Origin: a virus
DNA length: 37,105 bases
Reading direction: 5' to 3' (one strand)
Virus record (IMG/VR): IMGVR_UViG_3300032294_000353
Location: 1 to 37,105 of that record
Shown: one piece after another, positions 28,433 through 35,901 of the stretch
Layout: every line of letters starts with the position of its first letter
How positions within the stretch are numbered: the first letter of the stretch is position 1
Made by a program: the position numbers and the translations under genes
The notes under the pieces: model-generated
Database searches by the model: none
Seen by the model: the letters and a program-made list of their open reading frames with translations, nothing else
Told to the model about the DNA's origin: nothing

Positions 28433-30673
28433 ATGGCCGACCCTACAGGCATCAACACGGCAGGCAAAGTCGCCAACGTCGGCTCTAACCCGCCCAAAAC
28501 GTCAGGTGATGATGGCGACAAGATGGCGACCATGCGGTCGCGCCTGCAAATGGCGCAGGCTGCGTACTCTGACAGCCGTGAAGATGAACTGGACGACCTA
28601 CGGTTTATGGCAGGATCGCCAGACAACCAGTGGCAATGGCCTGCCGACGTGCTGTCAACACGCGGAAGCGTGCAAGGGCAGACAATTAACGCACGTCCCT
28701 GCTTGACAATTAACAAATTGCCGCAACACGTCCGTCAAGTTACGAACGAACAGCGTCAAAACCGGCCTAGCGGTAAGGTAATCCCTGCCGACGACAACGC
28801 TGACGTTGAAGTTGCAGAGATTTTCAACGGCGTCATGCGTCATATTGAGTATATGTCGGACGCCGACGTTGCGTATGACACGGCTTGTGACAACCAAGTT
28901 ACCTACGGCGAAGGCTATATTCGGCTGATAACTGAGTATTGCAACGAAGACAGCTTCGACCAAGACATCCGCATTATGCGCGTCCGTAACTCGTTTAGCG
29001 TCTACATGGACCCTACGATCCAAGACCCATGCGGCGCAGACGCTGAATGGTGCTTTGTTACCGAAGACATCCTGAAATCCGACTATGAGCGTATGTTCCC
29101 AGACGCGGCGCCTATCTCGACACTCATGTCGCAAGGCGTTGGCAACGAGAGCATGGCGCAGTGGTTGGCTGAAGATACCATCCGCATCGCGGAATACTTC
29201 TACAAAGACTACGAAAAAGCTACGCTGCACCTGTATCCAGACAATCAGACCGCTTTCAAAGGCACGCCACAGGACAGCAACTTGCAGGCGATGTTCGGCA
29301 AGCCTATCCGCAAACGCGAAGTAGACCGCCAGAAGGTCATGTGGATGAAAACCAACGGATTTGACATCCTCGACGAGCGGGAATGGTCTGGCAAATGGAT
29401 TCCTGTCGTGCGCGTCGTCGGCAACGAATGGGAAGTTGAAGGTCGTATGTACATCTCTGGCCTTGTGCGTAATGCCAAGGACGCCCAGCGGATGTATAAC
29501 TACTGGACCAGCCAAGAAGCAGAAATGCTGGCGCTGGCGCCTAAAGCGCCGTTTATCGGCTACGGCGGCCAGTTTGAAGGCTACGAACAGCAGTGGAAGA
29601 CAGCCAATACGACCAACTGGCCGTATCTGGAAGTCAACCCTGACGTTACAGACGGCGCTGGAGGCGTTCTACCGCTGCCACAACGCGCACAGCCACCTCT
29701 GCCCCAGACAGGTCTTATACAGGCTAAAATGGGCGCTGGAGAGGATATTAAGGCCACTACAGGCCAGTATGACGCATCGCTGGGCCAACAGGGCAACGAG
29801 CGGTCGGCTAAGGCTATCGTCGCACGCGAAAAGCAGGGCGATGTCGGCACGTATCACTACGTTGATAACCTTGCCCGTGCTATCCGTCACATCACACGCC
29901 AAGTTGTCGATATGATCCCTAAAATCTACGACACACAGCGCATTGCACGCATCATCGGCGTTGATGGCGACGTAAGCATGGTCAAGTTCAACCCAACGCA
30001 GCCAGAGCCTGTCAAGGAAGTCCGCGACATGGAAACTGGCGGTTTGATCGAAAAGATTTACAACCCCGGCGTTGGTACATACGACGTTATGGTCACAACT
30101 GGCCCCGGTTACATGACGAAGCGTCAAGAGGCGCTGGACGCCATGAGTCAGATTTTGCAGTCCAACCCGCAGCTTTGGTCTGTTGCAGGCGATTTGTTCA
30201 TTAAGAATATGGACTGGCCCGGCGCGCAGGAAATGGCGGAACGCTTCAAGAAAATCCTTGATCCGAAGGTATTGTCTGAAGGCGACCAATCACCTGAGAT
30301 GATGGCCGCACAGCAGCAAATGCAGGCGATGACCGAAGAACTGAACCGTATGACCACCATCATCGAAAACGTTCAGGACAGCGTCGCACAGCGCGAAGTA
30401 GACATTAAGGAATATAAAGCGCAAGTAGACGCTTACGATGCTGAGACAAAACGTATTACGGCTGTACAAAATAGCATGACTCCTGAGCAAATTCAGGATA
30501 TTGTCATGGGTACGATTGCAGGCGCACTGGATACAGGCGACTTGATCGGCGGCTCACCAGAGATGCGTGAACAGCCCATGATAAACGAAGAAATGCCTCA
30601 ACAGCAACCAATGCCAGAAATGGGCGGTATGCCACAGCAGCCTCCGATGCCGCCTGAAGGAATGATGGAATGA
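28433..30673 (+). CDS. Portal protein, P22 gp1-like
   Basis: The 746-residue protein resembles the P22 portal (725 residues), a dodecameric ring at one capsid vertex through which DNA is packaged and released. Family-type segments include DELDDLRFMAGSPDNQWQW, LTINKLPQHVRQVTNEQRQN, FSVYMDPTIQDPCGADAEWC, and QGNERSAKAIVAREKQGDVG near residue 460. The C-terminal part is a long helical barrel (QQQMQAMTEELNRMTTIIEN) as in P22-type portals, and the end is Met/Pro/Gln-rich. It overlaps the next gene by ATGA (30670-30673). Confidence 0.93.
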   Translation: MADPTGINTAGKVANVGSNPPKTSGDDGDKMATMRSRLQMAQAAYSDSREDELDDLRFMAGSPDNQWQWPADVLSTRGSVQGQTINARPCLTINKLPQHVRQVTNEQRQNRPSGKVIPADDNADVEVAEIFNGVMRHIEYMSDADVAYDTACDNQVTYGEGYIRLITEYCNEDSFDQDIRIMRVRNSFSVYMDPTIQDPCGADAEWCFVTEDILKSDYERMFPDAAPISTLMSQGVGNESMAQWLAEDTIRIAEYFYKDYEKATLHLYPDNQTAFKGTPQDSNLQAMFGKPIRKREVDRQKVMWMKTNGFDILDEREWSGKWIPVVRVVGNEWEVEGRMYISGLVRNAKDAQRMYNYWTSQEAEMLALAPKAPFIGYGGQFEGYEQQWKTANTTNWPYLEVNPDVTDGAGGVLPLPQRAQPPLPQTGLIQAKMGAGEDIKATTGQYDASLGQQGNERSAKAIVAREKQGDVGTYHYVDNLARAIRHITRQVVDMIPKIYDTQRIARIIGVDGDVSMVKFNPTQPEPVKEVRDMETGGLIEKIYNPGVGTYDVMVTTGPGYMTKRQEALDAMSQILQSNPQLWSVAGDLFIKNMDWPGAQEMAERFKKILDPKVLSEGDQSPEMMAAQQQMQAMTEELNRMTTIIENVQDSVAQREVDIKEYKAQVDAYDAETKRITAVQNSMTPEQIQDIVMGTIAGALDTGDLIGGSPEMREQPMINEEMPQQQPMPEMGGMPQQPPMPPEGMME

Positions 30674-32328
30674 CCGTAAGCCTCAAACATACCTTTCAAT
30701 CCGCTAAAGCTGACAGCAGCGACGTAACGATTGTCCAGCCGTCCAACTGGAACGAAGAGCATGAGTTGACGCTTGCGACCAATAAGGTGCTAGGCCGCGC
30801 TACGGCTGGCACAGGCGCCGCTGAAGAACTTAGCATCGGCACTGCCTTGTCAATATCTGGCGGCACGTTGGCTGTTACTACCGTGCCTGCCGCAAACGGC
30901 GGCACTGGCTTAACGTCGCCCGGCACTTCCGGTAACGTCCTGACCAGCAACGGCACAGGCTGGACATCCAGCGCGCTTCCAGTAAGCGCAGTGGCATACC
31001 CGCAAAATAGCCAATCAACAAACTACACGCTGGTTTTAAGTGATGCTGGCAAGCAAATATTCCACCCTGCGTCTGACGCTAACGTCCGCACCTTTACTAT
31101 ACCCGCAAACTCTAGCGTTGCGTTTCCCATCGGCACAGTGGTGTTGTTCACGGTAGAGAACAGCGGTACTCAAGTTAATGTGGCGATCACTAGCGATACG
31201 CTAGTAAACGGCGATGGCATATTAGGCACTCAAGTTGTTCCCCCAAACAATACTCTTATGTGCATTAAAGTCTCCGCAACAAAATGGATGGCTAATTATC
31301 TTTTTCAGCAAGATATACGAAGCCGTTTTCAGATTGCAATCGGTCACTCAACATCTCCGTGGGTGACCGCGTATGGTTGGACTAACGCCCTTGGCTTCGG
31401 CACTAAGTACGCAAACCCAGCTACGCTACCTACAGGCGTCGGGTACGGCGTAGCGTTTAGCCCAGCGGGCGACACAATAGCTGTAGGGAGTGAAGGCACT
31501 CCGTATATCTTAGCATACCCTTGGAGCGCCAACGGGTTTGGCACTAAATATACTAACCCAGCGACGCTACCGCCTAGTTTCGGCATGAGTGTAGCATTTA
31601 GCCCTGCGGGCGACGCTGTCGCCGTAGCTACTCTAACCACACCTTTTAGTCTAGTGTACCCTTGGACTAACGCCCTTGGCTTCGGCACTAAGTACGCAAA
31701 CCCAGCTACGCTACCAACAAACCAAGGTTATAGTGTAGCTTTTTCTCCCGATGGAACTTCTATTGCAGTAGCGCACTTAGGTTCACCGTTTGTAACGGCA
31801 TACCCTTGGAGTAGTAGCACTGGCTTTGGTACTAAATATACCAACCCAGCTACATTGCCCGCCGGAGACGGCAATGGCGTAGCGTTTTCACCCGCAGGAA
31901 ACGCAATAGCAGTAGCGCACGCCACTTCACCCTTCATTACCACCTACCCTTGGAGTGGCGCGGGCTTCGGCACTAAGTACGCAAACCCAGCTACGCTACC
32001 GGCGGGCACTGGGTACAACGTAGCGTTTAGCCCAGCAAGCGACGCAATAGCAGTGACGTTTAACGCCTCACCTTTCGTAAATGCGTATCCGTGGAGTGGT
32101 TCAGGTTTTGGAGTTAAATATTCCGATCCGGCAACGTTGCCCGCAGGAGCTAGTAGGGGCGTCGCGTTTTCACCTACTGGCGAGGCAATTGCGGTAGCAC
32201 ACGTATCATTTCCGTTTATCACAGCATATAGGTGGGGCGCGGGGGGCTTCGGAGATAAGTATTCGGACCCCAGCACTGGCGCGCCAGCGGGTAACGGCTT
32301 CAGTGTCGCATTTAACGCATCATTTTAA
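30670..32328 (+). CDS. Tail fibre / receptor-binding protein with seven-fold propeller-like repeat
   Basis: The 552-residue product starts with an N-terminal segment typical of phage fibres (SDVTIVQPSNWNEEHELTLA, NKVLGRATAGTGAAEEL), continues with the GGTGLTSPGTSGNVL linker and a beta module (about 113-212), and ends with seven repeats of about 47 residues (220-552). Each repeat has GFGTKYANPATLP followed by a GVAFSPAGDAIAVA segment and a S-P-F-x-x-A-Y-P-W strand. Seven repeats with an internal FSP-G core are the layout of a beta-propeller, which probably binds a host surface glycan or protein. The gene lies between portal and scaffold, an unusual place. Confidence 0.85.
   Translation: MTVSLKHTFQSAKADSSDVTIVQPSNWNEEHELTLATNKVLGRATAGTGAAEELSIGTALSISGGTLAVTTVPAANGGTGLTSPGTSGNVLTSNGTGWTSSALPVSAVAYPQNSQSTNYTLVLSDAGKQIFHPASDANVRTFTIPANSSVAFPIGTVVLFTVENSGTQVNVAITSDTLVNGDGILGTQVVPPNNTLMCIKVSATKWMANYLFQQDIRSRFQIAIGHSTSPWVTAYGWTNALGFGTKYANPATLPTGVGYGVAFSPAGDTIAVGSEGTPYILAYPWSANGFGTKYTNPATLPPSFGMSVAFSPAGDAVAVATLTTPFSLVYPWTNALGFGTKYANPATLPTNQGYSVAFSPDGTSIAVAHLGSPFVTAYPWSSSTGFGTKYTNPATLPAGDGNGVAFSPAGNAIAVAHATSPFITTYPWSGAGFGTKYANPATLPAGTGYNVAFSPASDAIAVTFNASPFVNAYPWSGSGFGVKYSDPATLPAGASRGVAFSPTGEAIAVAHVSFPFITAYRWGAGGFGDKYSDPSTGAPAGNGFSVAFNASF
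31327..32325 (+). repeat. Seven coding repeats (~142 bp), propeller blades
   Basis: Seven units encoding the GFGTKYANPATLP / VAFSPAGDAIAVA pattern. Blade 1 and blade 3 are identical over 54 bases (31377-31430 and 31662-31715), and blade 5 shares 38 of these bases (31963-32000). This identity at DNA level suggests recent copying between blades. Confidence 0.85.
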
Positions 32329-32340
32329 GAAAGATATTAC

Positions 32341-32643
32341 ATGATCTACACACAACTCAGCGACGATTACAAATACGACACGCTTGCCGATGCCATGTAC
32401 GCACGCGAGATTGAGCATTTTCATTACGACTTTGACCGCAAGAACTTTGAGCATCTGTTGGCAAACGCCACAGACAACGAGTTTGCGGCCAACGTAGCAG
32501 AACGTCTCGACGCCACACGCAAGCAGATGGGCAACGTGGAAGCCATCATGGCGGCGCTCAAAGAACAGATCGAAGACCAAGCCGCATACGACGCGGCTGT
32601 TGTACGTGTAACCGCCAAGCGGGAAGCAAAGGAAGCAGAATAA
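32341..32643 (+). CDS. Small helical phage protein in fibre cassette
   Basis: The 100-residue product starts MIYTQLSDDYKYDTLADAMY and is helical and charged throughout (REIEHFHYDFDRKNFEHLL; VAERLDATRKQMGNVEAIMA; RVTAKREAKEAE). No membrane segment. Position right after the fibre and TAATG coupling to the tail assembly chaperone-like gene suggest a fibre-assembly role, inferred only. Confidence 0.75.
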   Translation: MIYTQLSDDYKYDTLADAMYAREIEHFHYDFDRKNFEHLLANATDNEFAANVAERLDATRKQMGNVEAIMAALKEQIEDQAAYDAAVVRVTAKREAKEAE

Positions 32644-33101
32644 TGTGGTATGTCCAAGCCCAAGGCGACACCTTTATACGGCACATCTTTGATGCAGAGC
32701 CGACGCAGTGGGATGAGAACAACTATTGCTACGTTAGCGGGCTGACACCTGAGCAGGCCGCGCATTTCGGCGTACACAAGAAGCAGATCGTGACGCCGCC
32801 TTATTTTGACCCCGCAACGCAAGTCCGCGAGGAAGGCCCAGCAATTCTGATTGATGGCGTTTGGACGCAGAATTACATCGTGTCCGACCTTGACGCAGAC
32901 GCGTCAGCCGCAAAGGTTCACGCCCAGTGGGCTGTCGTTCGCGCTGAACGTAACAAGCTGCTGGCTGCCTGCGATTGGACGCAGTTGCCTGACGCTTCGG
33001 CAGACGCGGCTGCATGGGCTGTATACCGTCAAGCCTTGCGCGACATAACCAGCCAAGCTAATCCATTTAACATCGTATGGCCCGAAGGAATAACGGCATG
33101 A
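32643..33101 (+). CDS. Tail assembly chaperone-like protein (APC type)
   Basis: The 152-residue product begins MWYVQAQGDTFIRHIFDAEP and its C-terminal part has the hallmark of phage tail assembly chaperones of the APC type: VRAERNKLLAACDWTQLPDA, then AAWAVYRQALRDITSQ and PFNIVWPEGI. In other phages such proteins follow fibre genes and help fold or attach the fibres. The start overlaps the previous stop (TAATG) and the stop overlaps the next start (ATGA). Confidence 0.85.
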   Translation: MWYVQAQGDTFIRHIFDAEPTQWDENNYCYVSGLTPEQAAHFGVHKKQIVTPPYFDPATQVREEGPAILIDGVWTQNYIVSDLDADASAAKVHAQWAVVRAERNKLLAACDWTQLPDASADAAAWAVYRQALRDITSQANPFNIVWPEGITA

Positions 33102-33460
33102 GCTGCGCTGACTTTATAGGTACTCTGTTTCTGGCGCGCGATGTGGCCCATTCGACGCACTTGAACACGCGCAGCTTTGCCAAGCACTCCGCCCTGAACA
33201 CTTTCTACGATGAAGTGATCGACTTGGCGGATAAATTTGCAGAAGCCTATCAGGGCAAATACGGCCTTATCGGCCCTATTTCGCTTATGTCGGCTAAGAA
33301 GACAAACAACATTGTCGAGTTTCTTGAAGGTCAAGTAGACGAACTGATGGAAATGCGGTATAAAGTCGTCGATAAGGAGTGTACCCCACTCCAGAACATT
33401 ATCGACGAGATTTTTGGTCTGTATTACAGCACGCTGTATAAACTTAAATTTCTCGCATAA
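33098..33460 (+). CDS. DUF5856-like helical protein
   Basis: The start is ATG 33098 (MSCADFIGTLFLARDVAHST), overlapping the previous stop as ATGA. The 120-residue product shows the pattern of DUF5856 proteins known from tailed phages: HLNTRSFAKHSALNTFYDEV, IDLADKFAEAYQGKYGLIG and CTPLQNIIDEIFGLYYSTLY KL. The fold is a helical bundle resembling ferritin/Dps-type four-helix proteins in outline, which I cannot confirm. The function is unknown. Confidence 0.82.
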   Translation: MSCADFIGTLFLARDVAHSTHLNTRSFAKHSALNTFYDEVIDLADKFAEAYQGKYGLIGPISLMSAKKTNNIVEFLEGQVDELMEMRYKVVDKECTPLQNIIDEIFGLYYSTLYKLKFLA

Positions 33461-33471
33461 GGACGCGACAT

Positions 33472-33789
33472 ATGGAAATTCTACGCCCTCTTAATGACGC
33501 CGGTTTTGCTACACAAAGCGTAGCTTACACTGGCACCGCCGGTTCGGTAACTGGCTGGAATGCTGGCCCGCAAGGCGTGCTGGTGTGGTGTACATCTGAC
33601 GCGTACATTCGCGTAGGCAACAGCGCCACAGCTACAACGGCTGATACGCCGCTGCCAGCTAACACACCTGTACCGATTTACGTACCACAACCCGGCGATG
33701 CTGGCGGCAACGGCGGCACATGGCGCGTCAGTGCTATCCAGATCAGCGCCGGCGGCACGATGTACGCAAAGCCGATTAATATACGATGA
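33472..33789 (+). CDS. Small beta-type virion protein
   Basis: The 105-residue product starts MEILRPLNDAGFATQSVAYT and has short strands with VLVWCTSDAYIRVGNSATAT, PANTPVPIYVPQPGD and WRVSAIQISAGGTMYAKPIN. This is the pattern of small beta-sandwich phage proteins that often accompany fibre or head genes. GGACGCG precedes the ATG. The stop overlaps the next start as ATGA. The function is unknown; an accessory to the glycine-rich protein after it is plausible. Confidence 0.78.
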   Translation: MEILRPLNDAGFATQSVAYTGTAGSVTGWNAGPQGVLVWCTSDAYIRVGNSATATTADTPLPANTPVPIYVPQPGDAGGNGGTWRVSAIQISAGGTMYAKPINIR

Positions 33790-34682
33790 GTTTTGGCGTC
33801 CCCGTCCGTAATGGCATAGGTATAGGTTTAAGAGCCTCTACTGCGCTGTCTACGCGGAGCGGCGCTGCTGCGCCTGTCGGACCTTTTAACATTCAGTATT
33901 TAGTCGTTGCAGGCGGCGCTGGTTCCGGATCAGTGTATACTGGCGGCGGCGGTGCTGGCGGGTACTTAACAGGCACGGAACTGTTTACTGCGCCCGGCAC
34001 GCTTACAATTACTGTTGGCGCCGGCGGCGCAGGAGGCGGCGGCGCTTCTGTTTCTGGGTCTAACTCAACAATTGCCGCTCCGCTTTCAATAACCGCTATA
34101 GGCGGCGGCGCAAGCGCGCACAGTACAAACGTAAGCGCACTTGTCGGCGGTTCTGGTGGCGGCGGATCATACAGCGGTACAGGTTCGGCTGTGCCTGCAA
34201 ACAACGGCGCAGCAGGCACGGCAGGTCAAGGTAATGCGGGCGGTAACGTAAATGCAGGGCCTTCTTCAGGCCAAGCGGCTGGCGGCGGCGGCGCCGGCGC
34301 GGTGGGTAATTCTCCATTCTCGCAAGGCAACGGTAATGGGGGTGCTGGTCTCGCTTCGAGTATTACTGGGACTTCGGTGTTCCGTGGGGGCGGCGGCGCT
34401 GGCGCTAGACCGACAAGCGCAACGCGGTATACTGGCGGCAACGGCGGCGGCGGCGACGGCGGGACCGACAATAACCCCAGCCTGTATTTTGGCTTGCCGG
34501 GGACTGCAAACACTGGCGGCGGCGGCGGCGGCGGGTTTACCGGCGGCGGCTCCGGCGGTTCTGGTGTAGTTATCATACGCACCCCCGTAGCCGCGACTTC
34601 AACCACAGGGTCCCCCACCATAACCACCGTTGGATTAAACACGGTTTATGTGTTTAACTCCTCTGGCACGATTACTTGGTAA
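33786..34682 (+). CDS. Glycine-rich adhesin-like tail tip protein
   Basis: The 298-residue product has an N-terminal segment (GPFNIQYLVVAGGAGSGSVY) leading into many Gly-rich runs (GGGGAGGYLTGTELFTAPGT, LTITVGAGGAGGGG, FTGGGSGGSGVVIIRTP) and a short C-terminal strand (TTVGLNTVYVFNSSGTITW). It matches the layout of Gly-rich phage tail proteins, in which polyglycine-II helices form a receptor-binding platform, as in adhesin gp38 of T4-like phage S16. It is likely a receptor-binding or fibre-tip protein. The Gly codons produce long antisense Pro-rich frames that are not genes. Confidence 0.8.
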   Translation: MSFGVPVRNGIGIGLRASTALSTRSGAAAPVGPFNIQYLVVAGGAGSGSVYTGGGGAGGYLTGTELFTAPGTLTITVGAGGAGGGGASVSGSNSTIAAPLSITAIGGGASAHSTNVSALVGGSGGGGSYSGTGSAVPANNGAAGTAGQGNAGGNVNAGPSSGQAAGGGGAGAVGNSPFSQGNGNGGAGLASSITGTSVFRGGGGAGARPTSATRYTGGNGGGGDGGTDNNPSLYFGLPGTANTGGGGGGGFTGGGSGGSGVVIIRTPVAATSTTGSPTITTVGLNTVYVFNSSGTITW

Positions 34683-34691
34683 GGATTTAGC

Positions 34692-35036
34692 GTGGCACAT
34701 TTTGCAAAAGTCATCGACGGCATTGTCACCGAAGTTCTGGTTATTGAGCAGGATGTCATTGACACAGGCGCATTCGGCGATCCTGCGCTTTGGGTGCAGA
34801 CATCATACAACACATACGGCGGTAAGCATCCAGAAGGACGCCCGCTGCGTATGAATTATGCTGGCGTCGGCTTCACATACGACGCAGCGCGCGATGCTTT
34901 TATAGCGCCGCAGCCGTTCCCTTCATGGTCGCTTGATGAAGCAACCTGCCTATGGGTGGCCCCAGTTGCGATGCCGGACGACGGCAAAGCCTATTACTGG
35001 GACGAAGAAACGCAAGCATATTGTCAAGCTATATAA
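34692..35036 (+). CDS. Phage protein of fibre cassette, GTG start
   Basis: The frame starts at GTG 34692 with AAGGA 6 bases upstream; no ATG is available nearby. The 114-residue product (MAHFAKVIDGIVTEVLVIEQ...) contains LRMNYAGVGFTYDAARDAFI, PPQPFPSW-type spacing (APQPFPSWSLDEATCLWVAP) and DDGKAYYWDEETQAY. Such proteins are widespread in phages of aquatic bacteria close to tail genes. The role is unknown. Confidence 0.82.
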   Translation: MAHFAKVIDGIVTEVLVIEQDVIDTGAFGDPALWVQTSYNTYGGKHPEGRPLRMNYAGVGFTYDAARDAFIAPQPFPSWSLDEATCLWVAPVAMPDDGKAYYWDEETQAYCQAI

Positions 35037-35081
35037 TTTACTGTAGTTTGACCATTAACCGTACTGGTGCGGCACATCAGG

Positions 35082-35096
35082 AACTCCATAGGAGTT
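35082..35096 (+). promoter_or_regulatory. Hairpin covering the ribosome site of the scaffold gene
   Basis: AACTCC (35082-35087) pairs perfectly with GGAGTT (35091-35096) around an ATA loop. The ribosome site AGGAG (35090-35094) of the gene at 35101 lies in the right arm, so the hairpin could limit translation. Confidence 0.5.
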
Positions 35097-35100
35097 AAAC

Positions 35101-35886
35101 ATGGACGAAACAGTCCCCAACGTAGCGGATGCCTCCGCGCCAGAACTCGAAGCCACGGCAGCAATCGAGCCTGTAGAAAACACGACGCCGGAAACGCCTG
35201 TCGAACAGGAAGCAAATAAGTCCTTCACACAAGAAGAACTTGATGCAATTGTTGGCAAGCGCCTCGCAAGAGAACAGCGCAAATGGGAGCGCGAACAGGC
35301 TCAAAAAGCAGAGGAAATGCAGGCCCGCCAACAAGCGGTGCATGACATAACCCCTGAACAATTTGAGACTTATGAGGATTACGCAGAGGTTTTGGCCGAA
35401 CGTAAAGCCGAAGAATTGTTGGCGCGGCGGGAAACCGCACGGCAGCAATCTGAAATGCAGGATGCCTACCATGACCGTGAGGAAGCGGCGCGGGACAAGT
35501 ATGATGACTTTGAACAAGTCGCATACAACCCCAACCTTCCAATTACGGATTTCATGGCGCAAAGCATCCAAGCGTCAGAAGCAGGCCCAGACGTTCTATA
35601 CTACCTCGGCTCAAATCCGAAAGAAGCTGATCGTATCGCCCGCCTAGCGCCAATTTTGCAGGCAAAAGAAATTGGAAAACTTGAGGCTTCATTGGCTTCA
35701 AATCCGCCGGTTAAAAAAACCTCAACCGCCCCGGCACCAATTGCGCCTGTCACTGCTCGTTCTTCTGGGTCAAACCAGTACGACACCACCGACCCTCGCT
35801 CGACTAAGTCGATGAGTACGTCGGAATGGATCGAAGCCGAACGGTTGCGACAGATCAAGAAGTACGAGGCACAACGCAACAGATAA
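35101..35886 (+). CDS. Scaffolding protein
   Basis: The 261-residue product is highly charged, helical and Glu/Gln/Ala-rich (FTQEELDAIVGKRLAREQRK, WEREQAQKAEEMQARQQAVH, YEDYAEVLAERKAEELLARR) with a Pro/Thr linker and a basic end (SEWIEAERLRQIKKYEAQRN). Size, composition and position directly before the coat gene match P22-type scaffolding proteins (gp8, 303 residues), which co-assemble with coat and are released. The basic C-terminus corresponds to the coat-binding helix of P22 gp8. Confidence 0.9.
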   Translation: MDETVPNVADASAPELEATAAIEPVENTTPETPVEQEANKSFTQEELDAIVGKRLAREQRKWEREQAQKAEEMQARQQAVHDITPEQFETYEDYAEVLAERKAEELLARRETARQQSEMQDAYHDREEAARDKYDDFEQVAYNPNLPITDFMAQSIQASEAGPDVLYYLGSNPKEADRIARLAPILQAKEIGKLEASLASNPPVKKTSTAPAPIAPVTARSSGSNQYDTTDPRSTKSMSTSEWIEAERLRQIKKYEAQRNR

Positions 35887-35901
35887 TTTGGGATTATTAC
35901 C

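Noticed and set aside
28655-29515. 286-codon leftward frame opposite the portal gene
   Set aside because: It lies entirely antisense to a well-supported portal gene, lacks coupling or a ribosome site, and has the composition expected from reading the opposite strand.
31344-32276. Leftward repeat-containing frames opposite the propeller fibre
   Set aside because: The repeats follow from the blade repeats on the coding strand.
33893-34642. Two leftward proline-rich frames
   Set aside because: They are complements of glycine codons in the Gly-rich tail protein (GGC/GCC runs) and have no independent support.
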